From the NCBI RefSeq assembly GCF_000620705.1, contig NZ_JIAR01000033.1, positions 124,001-188,000 of the forward strand: a DNA stretch of 64,000 bases. Direction: 5' to 3'. Numbering within the stretch: the first letter of the stretch is position 1; every line of letters begins with the position of its first letter. This DNA comes from Nocardioides sp. URHA0020. Its GTDB lineage: Bacteria; Actinomycetota; Actinomycetes; Propionibacteriales; Nocardioidaceae. Made by a program: the position numbers and the translations under genes. This document shows positions 57,788 to 64,000 of this stretch, piece by piece. Below the pieces are notes generated by a model, which saw only the letters and a list, made by a program, of their open reading frames with translations, had not been told where the DNA came from and searched no databases.

Positions 57788-57915
57788 GCCGCGACGTACG
57801 ACGACGATCGGACAATTCGGAGAGCCGGTCTGGAACTCCGACCACCGATCGGGGAGGCTGTGACCCTCGCCACTCGCGGCGAGGCCTGGACGCTCGACCC
57901 CGAGGAGCCCCACCG

Positions 57916-59736
57916 ATGTCCCACGACGTACTCGCCGACCGCACCCGGATCCAGGAGCAGGTCGAGGGACGCACCCTCGTCGACGCCCTGGCCGACACCG
58001 TGGGTCGGTACGGCGACCAGCCGGCGTACTCCGACAAGCACCACGTGCCGGAGGGCGGGTCGTGGCGCACGGTGACCTGGTCCGAGACCCGGGAGCGGGC
58101 GCTCGACCTCGCCGGCGCGCTGATCGAGCTCGGGGTCGCGGCCGGTGACACGGTCGCGATCATGGCGAACAACCGCACCGAGCACTTCCTGGCCGACATG
58201 GGTGCCGTGCACGCGGCCGCCACCCCGATGTCGATCTACAACACGCTCTCCCCCGAGCAGATCGCCTACATCGCAGGCCAGGCACGACCGACGGTGATCT
58301 TCCTCGAGACCGCCGACCACCGGGCGCGGTGGGCCAAGGCCCTCGACGAAGTCGACAGCATCCGCAGGATCGTGATGATCGACGAGGACTGGGACGACCT
58401 GGTGGCCGCCGGCGCGGCGTACCGCACCGCGAACCCGGGCGCCGTCGAGGCCCGCGCCGCCTCCCTCACGCCCGACGCTGCGGCCACGATCCTCTACACG
58501 TCGGGCACCACCGGCAGTCCCAAGGGCGTGGTGCTGACCCACCACAACGTGCTCTTCGAGACCGTCGGCACGCAGGAGTCGTCGGGCCTCGACGAGCCGC
58601 AGACGGGCGTGAGCTACCTGCCGCTCGCCCACATCGCCGAGCGCGTGCTCGGGCTCTACGGCCCGCAGCTCATCGGCGGTCACGTGCACGCCATCGGCGA
58701 CCCCGCGCAGCTCCTCGCCACCCTGGGTGAGGTGCACCCGACGATGTTCTTCGGCGTGCCCCGGGTCTGGGAGAAGATCAAGACCGGCCTGTCCGCCAAG
58801 CTGGCGGCCGACCCGGACAACCGCGAGATGGTCGAGACCGCCATGGCGGCCGCCCTCGCGTGGGTCGAGGCCCAGGAGGTCGGCGGCGTGATGACGCCGG
58901 AGATCGAGGAGGGCTACCGCCGGGCCGAGGAGGGGATCCTCGGCTTCCTCAAGCTGCTGCTCGGCCTCGACCAGGTCACCTGGGCCGGCTCGGCCGCCGC
59001 GCCGATGCCGCTCGACGTCGCGAAGTTCATGGCCGGGCTCGGCCTCAAGGTGTACGACGTCTACGGCATGACCGAGACCTGCGGCGCGGTCACCGCCAAC
59101 GGACCGGGCGGCTTCAAGCTCGGCACCGTCGGCCGGGCCAACCCGGGCATGGAGATCACGCTCGGCGAGGACGGCGAGATCCTCGTGCGCGGTCCGGTCA
59201 ACACTCCCGGCTACCACCTCCAGGAGGACGCCACCCGAGCGCTGATCGACCAGGACGGGTGGCTGCACACCGGCGACATCGGCACCCTCGACGACGACGG
59301 CTTCTTCGCGGTCGTCGACCGCAAGAAGGAGCTGATCATCACCTCCGCCGGCAAGAACGTCGCCCCCTCCAACATCGAGAACTACCTCAAGGAGTCCCCG
59401 CTCATCGGGCACGCCATGGCGATCGGCGACAGCCGGCCGTACGTCGTCGCGATCCTCACCCTCGACGGCGAGATCGCCCCGATCATGGCCCAGCAGATGG
59501 GCCTGGAGTTCACCGACCTCGCCGAGCTGGCCGAGAAGCCGGAGATCCGGGCGCTGGTGCAGCAGGCAGTCGACGCCGCCAACGAGCGGCTCTCCCGCCC
59601 CGAGCAGGTCAAGTCGTTCGAGCTGCTCGGGGTCGAGTGGACCGCCGAGTCCGAGGAGCTCACCCCGACGCTGAAGCTCAAGCGCCGGGTCGTGAACACC
59701 AAGTACTCCGACGTCGTGGACCGCCTGTACAGCTGA
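57916..59736 (+). CDS. Long-chain acyl-CoA synthetase (AMP-forming)
   Basis: The 606-aa ligase activates fatty acids with ATP and CoA, supplying substrate for the preceding acyl-CoA dehydrogenase. Motifs: P-loop ILYTSGTTGSPKGVVLTHHN (about 193-212), SYLPLAHIAERV, VYDVYGMTETCG (A5), GWLHTGDIGTLDDDGFFAVVDRKKELIITSAGKNVAPSNIE (A7-A8) and the C-terminal TPTLKLKRRVV containing the A10 Lys. Length and motifs resemble FadD15-type enzymes. ATG 57916 has GAGG upstream. It lies 128 bases after the dehydrogenase; that gap shows no terminator. Confidence 0.93.
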   Translation: MSHDVLADRTRIQEQVEGRTLVDALADTVGRYGDQPAYSDKHHVPEGGSWRTVTWSETRERALDLAGALIELGVAAGDTVAIMANNRTEHFLADMGAVHAAATPMSIYNTLSPEQIAYIAGQARPTVIFLETADHRARWAKALDEVDSIRRIVMIDEDWDDLVAAGAAYRTANPGAVEARAASLTPDAAATILYTSGTTGSPKGVVLTHHNVLFETVGTQESSGLDEPQTGVSYLPLAHIAERVLGLYGPQLIGGHVHAIGDPAQLLATLGEVHPTMFFGVPRVWEKIKTGLSAKLAADPDNREMVETAMAAALAWVEAQEVGGVMTPEIEEGYRRAEEGILGFLKLLLGLDQVTWAGSAAAPMPLDVAKFMAGLGLKVYDVYGMTETCGAVTANGPGGFKLGTVGRANPGMEITLGEDGEILVRGPVNTPGYHLQEDATRALIDQDGWLHTGDIGTLDDDGFFAVVDRKKELIITSAGKNVAPSNIENYLKESPLIGHAMAIGDSRPYVVAILTLDGEIAPIMAQQMGLEFTDLAELAEKPEIRALVQQAVDAANERLSRPEQVKSFELLGVEWTAESEELTPTLKLKRRVVNTKYSDVVDRLYS

Positions 59737-59821
59737 GCCCGGTCGACGTCACGGGGGAGCGCCAAGGCTGGGGCCGAGCCTCGAAACGGCCACGAAACAA
59801 GCGTTGCCTACCGTCCCCCGC

Positions 59822-60904
59822 ATGGGCGAGCTCGAGGTCTTGCAGCCGGGGTCCGGGCCGATCCGCGGGTCGGCGTACCTGCCCTCGACCGCCGACCACG
59901 TGCTGTGGGGACGGCTGCCCTGCGCGAGCGACGACCCCGTGCTGACCGTCGAGCCGGGGACGGAGATCACCTTCGACACCGTGAGCCACGAGGGCATCCT
60001 CGAGGACCAGGGGCGGGACCCGAAGGCGTTCTTCGGGCAGTACGACGTGGTCGGGGTGCTCGACGACGCCATCGAGATCGCGGCCGGCGAGGTGCCGCAC
60101 ACGTTCGGCGTCGACGGGCCGCACGTCGTCAGCAGGCCGGTGCGGGTCGAGGGAGCGCGCCCCGGCGACCTGCTGGCGATCACCGTCCTGGAGACGCTCC
60201 CCCGGGTGCCGTACGGCGTGATCTCCAACCGCCACGGCAAGGGCGCGCTGCCCGGCGAGTACCCGCGCGACGGTGCCGTCTTCAGTGCCTTCGCCGACCT
60301 CGACGACGCCGGCACCCACGGCCGCCTCCCGCTGACGGTCGGCGGTCCCGCGCAGGTCGCGTTCCCGCTGGCGCCCTTCCTCGGGATCATGGGGGTCGCG
60401 GTGGCGGGCGACGCCCGGCCGCACTCCGTGCCGCCCGGGGCGCACGGCGGCAACATCGACATCAACCTGCTGACCGTGGGCTCGACGCTCTACCTCCCGG
60501 TGCAGGTCGACGGAGCGCTGGTCTACGTCGGCGACCCGCACTTCGCGCAGGGCGACGGCGAGGTGTCGCTGACCGCGATGGAGGCGTCGCTGCGGGCGAC
60601 GCTCCGCCTCGACGTGGTGCCGCACGAGGACGCCGTACGCCGCTTCGGGGAGCTGGCCGGGCCGCTGGCCGAGACCGCCGAGCACCTGGTGCCGACCGGC
60701 ATGGACGAGGACCTCGACCGCGCGGTGCAGGACTGCGTGCGGGCCGCCATCGCGCTGCTCGAGAGCCGCTACGGCATGGAGCCGAGGCTGGCGTACGCCT
60801 ACCTGTCGGCCGCCACCGACTTCAACATCTCCCAGGTCGTCGACGTCGTGAAGGGCGTCCACGCGCGGATCCGCAAGGACGACTTCGGCACACTGGGCCC
60901 ATGA
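59822..60904 (+). CDS. Acetamidase/formamidase family protein
   Basis: The product is about 360 aa. FmdA/AmdA-type amidohydrolases release ammonia from formamide, acetamide or related small amides. Recognisable blocks are PCASDDPVLTVEPGTEITFDTVSHEGI, RPVRVEGARPGDLLAITVLE, FLGIMGVAVAGDARPHSVPPGAHGGNIDINLLTVGSTLYLPVQVDGALVYVGDPHFAQGDGEVS (metal-binding region with Asp, His and Glu) and AYAYLSAATDFNISQVVD. ATG 59822 is preferred; a TTG at 59804 has no support. Its ATGA overlap with the amidase gene and the downstream urate genes suggest a role in ureide nitrogen release. Confidence 0.88.
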   Translation: MGELEVLQPGSGPIRGSAYLPSTADHVLWGRLPCASDDPVLTVEPGTEITFDTVSHEGILEDQGRDPKAFFGQYDVVGVLDDAIEIAAGEVPHTFGVDGPHVVSRPVRVEGARPGDLLAITVLETLPRVPYGVISNRHGKGALPGEYPRDGAVFSAFADLDDAGTHGRLPLTVGGPAQVAFPLAPFLGIMGVAVAGDARPHSVPPGAHGGNIDINLLTVGSTLYLPVQVDGALVYVGDPHFAQGDGEVSLTAMEASLRATLRLDVVPHEDAVRRFGELAGPLAETAEHLVPTGMDEDLDRAVQDCVRAAIALLESRYGMEPRLAYAYLSAATDFNISQVVDVVKGVHARIRKDDFGTLGP

Positions 60905-62412
60905 CGGCCCCCGATGCGAGCAGAGCACCCGTGCCCGCCGGGCTGGTCGAGGCCTTCTGGGAGTACGAGCGGGCGCTGATGTCCGACGACGTGCCCACCC
61001 TCGACCGGCTCTTCTCTCCCGGCCCCACCACGTTGCGGGGCGACGCCGCCGGGCTGCTGGTCGGGCACGACCAGATCAGCGCCTTCCGCAGCGGCCGCGG
61101 CGGTGCGCCGCAGCGCCGCGTCGTGCAGACCCACGTGCAGACCGTCGACGACGACCACGCGCTCGTGATCGCGGTGACCGAGCTGGCGCGGGGCGGCCGC
61201 GGCCAGCAGACCCAGCTGTGGGTGCGCACGACGGACGGCTGGCGGGTGTCGGCCGCGCACGTGTCGGTGCCGGCACCGGCGCTCGACACCCGCATCTGGC
61301 GGCTGGTCGGCGACCCGTTGGTCGCACCGGTCGACAGCGGCCCGCTCGACGGCGAGAGCGTCGCGGTCAAGGACCTGTACGCCGTGCAGGGCCAGCGCAT
61401 CGGCGCCGGCAACCCGGCGTGGCTGGCGCAGGCGCGCACCGAGCCCGTGCACGCCCGCGCGGTCGAGCTGCTCCTCCAGGCCGGGGCGTCGGTGCGCGGG
61501 ATCGCCCGCACCGACGAGTTCGCCTACTCCCTGGCCGGCACCAACGTGCACTACGGGACCCCGCCCAACCCGAAGGCACCGCTGCGCATCTCCGGCGGAT
61601 CGACGTCCGGCTCGACCAGCGCGGTGTCGCTCGGCCACGCGACCATCGGCCTGGGCACCGACACCGGCGGCTCGATCCGGGTGCCCGCGGCGTACCAGGG
61701 CCTCTACGGCATCCGGACCACCCACGGCCTCGCGTCCGCCTACGGCGTGCTGCCGCTCTCGCGGTCCTTCGACACCGTCGGCTGGGTCACCCGCAGCGCG
61801 GACCTGCTCGGGCGCGTCGGCGAGGCGCTGCTGCCGGCGAGCCCGCGCAGCGCGGCCAGCGACCTGGTCAGCGTGCCGGGCCTGCTGGCGATCGCCAGCG
61901 AGGAAGTGGCGCAGGTCGTCGACCGGTACGCCGCCGAGCACGGCGCGATGCGGGAGTCGTGGGACCTGAGCGACCTGCCGACCTGGCTGCAGGCCTTCCA
62001 GACCCTGCAGGCCTGGGAGGCCTGGCAGGAGCGCGGTGCCTGGCTCGCGCCGCGGCTCGACGAGCTCGGCGCCGACGTCCGCGGCCGGTTCGAGGCGGCG
62101 GCGCTGATCGACGACGCCCGGGCAGCGGCCGCGCGGGACGTGGTCGGGCGGGCTCGCACGCGGATCCTGGAGCTGGTCGGCGACCGGGTGGTCGTGCTGC
62201 CGTCCGCCGCGACCGTGGCCCCGCTGCTCGGCGAGAGCCTGGACGCCGTGCGTGCGGCCACCATGTCGCTCACCTGCCTGGCCGGGATCGCGGGCCTGCC
62301 GGCGGTCAGCATCCCCGGCACGACCGCGACCGGGCTGCCCGTCGGGGTCTGCCTGCTCGCCGCGCCCGGCCGCGACCGCGACCTGCTCCGGCTGGCGGTC
62401 GAGCTCGGCTGA
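60901..62412 (+). CDS. AtzH-like (DUF3225) domain fused to an amidase-signature hydrolase
   Basis: The product is about 503 aa. Residues about 1-125 are a cone-fold AtzH/SnoaL-like domain (VEAFWEYERALMSDDVPTLDRLFSPGPTTLRGD, QLWVRTTDGWRVSAAHVS). Residues about 135-500 are an amidase-signature domain with the catalytic Lys in VAVKDLYAVQG, the cis-Ser and nucleophile region ISGGSTSGSTSAVSLGHATIGLGTDTGGSIRVPAAYQG. In cyanuric-acid degraders AtzH and the amidase AtzE are separate proteins acting on carboxylated ureas; here they are fused. Context with urate genes suggests allantoate or ureidoglycolate-type nitrogen release, or an allophanate-like step. ATGA overlap couples it to the acetamidase. 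Confidence 0.85.
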   Translation: MTAPDASRAPVPAGLVEAFWEYERALMSDDVPTLDRLFSPGPTTLRGDAAGLLVGHDQISAFRSGRGGAPQRRVVQTHVQTVDDDHALVIAVTELARGGRGQQTQLWVRTTDGWRVSAAHVSVPAPALDTRIWRLVGDPLVAPVDSGPLDGESVAVKDLYAVQGQRIGAGNPAWLAQARTEPVHARAVELLLQAGASVRGIARTDEFAYSLAGTNVHYGTPPNPKAPLRISGGSTSGSTSAVSLGHATIGLGTDTGGSIRVPAAYQGLYGIRTTHGLASAYGVLPLSRSFDTVGWVTRSADLLGRVGEALLPASPRSAASDLVSVPGLLAIASEEVAQVVDRYAAEHGAMRESWDLSDLPTWLQAFQTLQAWEAWQERGAWLAPRLDELGADVRGRFEAAALIDDARAAAARDVVGRARTRILELVGDRVVVLPSAATVAPLLGESLDAVRAATMSLTCLAGIAGLPAVSIPGTTATGLPVGVCLLAAPGRDRDLLRLAVELG

Positions 62413-62479
62413 GCCGGGCTGGGCCGCGCGGCGTCGCGTGTGCAGGTGGCCGGAGATGCGTGGGGGCCGTAACGTCACT

Positions 62480-62493
62480 GAAACGGTTGTTTC
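62480..62493. promoter_or_regulatory. Inverted repeat upstream of uraD, operator candidate
   Basis: GAAAC-GGTT-GTTTC is a perfect inverted repeat, 49 bases before the uraD start. Related GAAAC half-sites occur as direct repeats 11 bases apart at 59783-59787 and 59794-59798, upstream of the acetamidase gene, so one regulator may control both units. A TTGTTT -35-like and a TAGTGT -10-like hexamer are nearby but not ideally spaced. Confidence 0.5.
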
Positions 62494-62541
62494 GGTCTGC
62501 CTTTACATCGGATCCCTAGTGTCACGGGCCGAGGAGGAAAC

Positions 62542-63036
62542 GTGCTGCTGGACGAGTTCAACGCGCTGACGCCCGCCGAGGCCGATGCCGTCGTGCGCCC
62601 GTGCGTCGACATCGACGCCTGGGTGACCGCCGTCGTCGACGGTCGGCCGTACGCCCGGCTCGCCGACCTGCTCGCCCGCGCAGACTCCCAGGCCCGCGCC
62701 TGGAGCCCGGCCGAGGTCGAGCAGGCGCTCGCGGACCACCCCCGCATCGGGGAGCGGCACGCCGGGTCGGGGGCGAGTGCGCGGATGTCCGGCAGCGAGC
62801 AGGCCGGCGTCGACCCGCACGATGACGACGTACGACGTCGGCTGGCTGCGGGCAACGCGGCGTACGAGGAGAGGTTCGACCGCATCTACCTGGTCCGCGC
62901 CGCCGGGCGCAGCGCCGACGAGATCCTCGCGCTGCTCGAGGAGCGGCTGACGAACGACCCGGACATCGAGATCGCCGTGACCTCCGGCGAGCTCCGCGAG
63001 ATCGCCCTGCTCCGCCTGGAAGGACTCCTCTCATGA
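62542..63036 (+). CDS. uraD: 2-oxo-4-hydroxy-4-carboxy-5-ureidoimidazoline (OHCU) decarboxylase
   Basis: UraD catalyses the last step of urate to S-allantoin. The 164-aa helical protein has FNALTPAEADAVVRPCVDIDAW at the start, catalytic His66 in LADHPRIGERHAG (HPRIGE motif), GNAAYEERFDRIYLVRAAGRSADEIL with the conserved Phe/Tyr region, and ends in ELREIALLRLEGLL. The GTG start at 62542 follows GAGGAGGAAAC, a strong ribosome-binding site. It overlaps uraH by four bases. Confidence 0.93.
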   Translation: MLLDEFNALTPAEADAVVRPCVDIDAWVTAVVDGRPYARLADLLARADSQARAWSPAEVEQALADHPRIGERHAGSGASARMSGSEQAGVDPHDDDVRRRLAAGNAAYEERFDRIYLVRAAGRSADEILALLEERLTNDPDIEIAVTSGELREIALLRLEGLLS

Positions 63037-63350
63037 GCACCCTCTCGACCCACGTCCTCGACGCGGCGCTCGGCGTGCCGGCCGCGGGCCTGGTCGTCGC
63101 CCTGATCGGACCCGACGCCGAGGAGCTCGGCGTACGAGCCACCGACGCCGACGGCCGGGTGCGGTTCGACCTCGAGCTCGAGCCCGGGGGCTACGGCCTC
63201 TACTTCGACACCGGACCGTGGTTCGCGGCGGCGGGACGCGACACGTTCTTCCCGGGGGTCTCGCTCGGCTTCGCCGTGGACGCCGACGAGCACTACCACG
63301 TGGCGCTGCTGCTGAGCCCGTACTCCTACACGACCTACAAGGGGAGCTGA
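63033..63350 (+). CDS. uraH: 5-hydroxyisourate hydrolase (transthyretin-like)
   Basis: UraH hydrolyses 5-hydroxyisourate, the uricase product, to OHCU. The 105-aa protein is the standard single transthyretin domain: STHVLDAALGVPAAGL with the N-terminal active-site His7, GRVRFDLELEPGGYGLYF, and the C-terminal signature HYHVALLLSPYSYTTYKGS (the YRGS tetrapeptide is YKGS here, a conservative change). ATGA overlap with uraD and TGATG overlap with the uricase gene make one translationally coupled set. Confidence 0.94.
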   Translation: MSTLSTHVLDAALGVPAAGLVVALIGPDAEELGVRATDADGRVRFDLELEPGGYGLYFDTGPWFAAAGRDTFFPGVSLGFAVDADEHYHVALLLSPYSYTTYKGS

Positions 63351-64000
63351 TGGTCGCCAAGATCGTGCTCGGGCCCAACCAGTACGGCAAGGCCGAGTGC
63401 CGCCTGCTGAGGGTCACCCGCGACACCGAGCGCCACGTCATCGAGGACCTCAACGTCACCAGCCAGCTGCGCGGCGACTTCGAGGCCTGCCACACCGAGG
63501 GCGACAACTCCCACGTGGTCGCGACCGACACCCAGAAGAACACCGTCTACGCCTTCGCCCGCGACGGCGTCGGCTCCCCCGAGGACTTCCTGCTGCGCCT
63601 CGGGCGGCACTTCGTCGGGGAGTTCGCGTGGGTCACCGGCGGTCGGTGGGCGGCCGAGCAGTACTCGTGGGACCGGATCGCCGACGGCGACCACTCCTTC
63701 GTCCGCACCGCACGCGCGACCCGCACCACGGTGGTCGAGATGGACGGCGACGAGGTCGTCGTCCGCGCGGGCCTGCGCGACTGCACGGTGCTGAAGTCCA
63801 CCGGCTCGGAGTTCCACGGGTTCCCCCAGGACCGCTACACGACGCTGGAGGGGACGACCGACCGGATCCTGGCCACCAGCGTGACGGCGTCCTGGCGCTA
63901 CGCGGGCACCGACCTGGACTTCGACGGGCTGTACGACGACATCCGCGACCTGCTGCTCTCGACCTTCTCCGACGTGCACTCCCTCGCGCTCCAGCAGACG
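63350..64000 (+). CDS. Urate oxidase (uricase), cut by window edge
   Basis: The first 217 codons of a cofactor-free urate oxidase, which converts urate to 5-hydroxyisourate with O2 and releases H2O2. The catalytic pair is visible: Lys14 in GPNQYGKAECRLLRV and Thr59 followed by Asp60 in HVVATDTQKNTVYAFA. The segments FAWVTGGRWAAEQYSWDRI and LKSTGSEFHGFPQDRYTTL are family hallmarks, the latter with the Phe that stacks on urate. The ATG 63350 overlaps the uraH stop by one base. About a quarter of the protein lies beyond the window. It completes the uricase-UraH-UraD pathway. Confidence 0.94.
   Translation, partial: MVAKIVLGPNQYGKAECRLLRVTRDTERHVIEDLNVTSQLRGDFEACHTEGDNSHVVATDTQKNTVYAFARDGVGSPEDFLLRLGRHFVGEFAWVTGGRWAAEQYSWDRIADGDHSFVRTARATRTTVVEMDGDEVVVRAGLRDCTVLKSTGSEFHGFPQDRYTTLEGTTDRILATSVTASWRYAGTDLDFDGLYDDIRDLLLSTFSDVHSLALQQT

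Overview
The window is about 71-73% GC chromosomal DNA of a motile, high-GC actinobacterium, most likely a Nocardioides or a close relative (Nocardioidaceae). The evidence is the strong third-position G/C bias, frequent GTG starts, 4-bp ATGA/GTGA stop-start overlaps, and typical actinobacterial families (SCO4848-type membrane protein, DUF3017, DUF6350, monomeric isocitrate dehydrogenase, BTAD regulator, F420-type oxidoreductase). The genus is inferred from gene content only. I see no tRNA, rRNA, CRISPR array, insertion sequence or prophage. No gene-free stretch exceeds 300 bases; the longest are 26982-27217 and 35485-35699, both described below.

Region by region: 1-4.4 kb holds a partial ABC ATPase, RidA, a 4-OT tautomerase, a BTAD regulator and a methyltransferase fused to a carboxymuconolactone-decarboxylase-like domain. 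4.4-7.2 kb is a compact minus-strand unit (trpS, 2H phosphoesterase, yihY, SCO4848-like). 7.3-10.8 kb has an MFS exporter, a chemoreceptor and a small membrane protein. 10.8-30.7 kb is a housekeeping block (icd, aquaporin, mdh, DUF3017-folD, purH, purN, DUF6350, two sigma-factor genes with a membrane partner, sucD-sucC, B12-binding protein, M23 peptidase, pcrA) whose order resembles a core segment of Streptomyces chromosomes. A ZTP riboswitch lies between purN and purH.

30.8-43.4 kb is a chemotaxis island, all on the minus strand. cheA-cheW-mcp-mcp-mcp ends at a hairpin (35665-35692). It is followed by an unrecognised 294-aa gene and then cheB-cheR-cheY-cheX-cheY-cheX-like. Three sites with the same architecture, CTCAGGTC-N12-GCCGAT, precede cheA, cheB and the separate receptor gene at 8662. 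They look like flagellar sigma-28-type promoters and tie the three units into one regulon, although no flagellar genes are present here.

43.4-55.5 kb contains an APC permease, a PspC-type envelope-stress locus (PspC-domain histidine kinase and LuxR regulator, divergent from three genes, two of them PspC), a glycerophosphodiesterase, an LRAT-domain protein, a YbaK-type deacylase, a lipoprotein and an asymmetric heterodimeric ABC exporter. 55.6-59.7 kb carries an LLM oxidoreductase, an acyl-CoA dehydrogenase and an acyl-CoA synthetase behind a perfect operator-like inverted repeat. 59.8-64 kb is a purine/ureide catabolic locus (acetamidase/formamidase, AtzH-amidase fusion, uraD, uraH, and uricase cut by the window edge). 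A composite palindromic repeat occurs twice, at 24265-24332 and 55458-55547.
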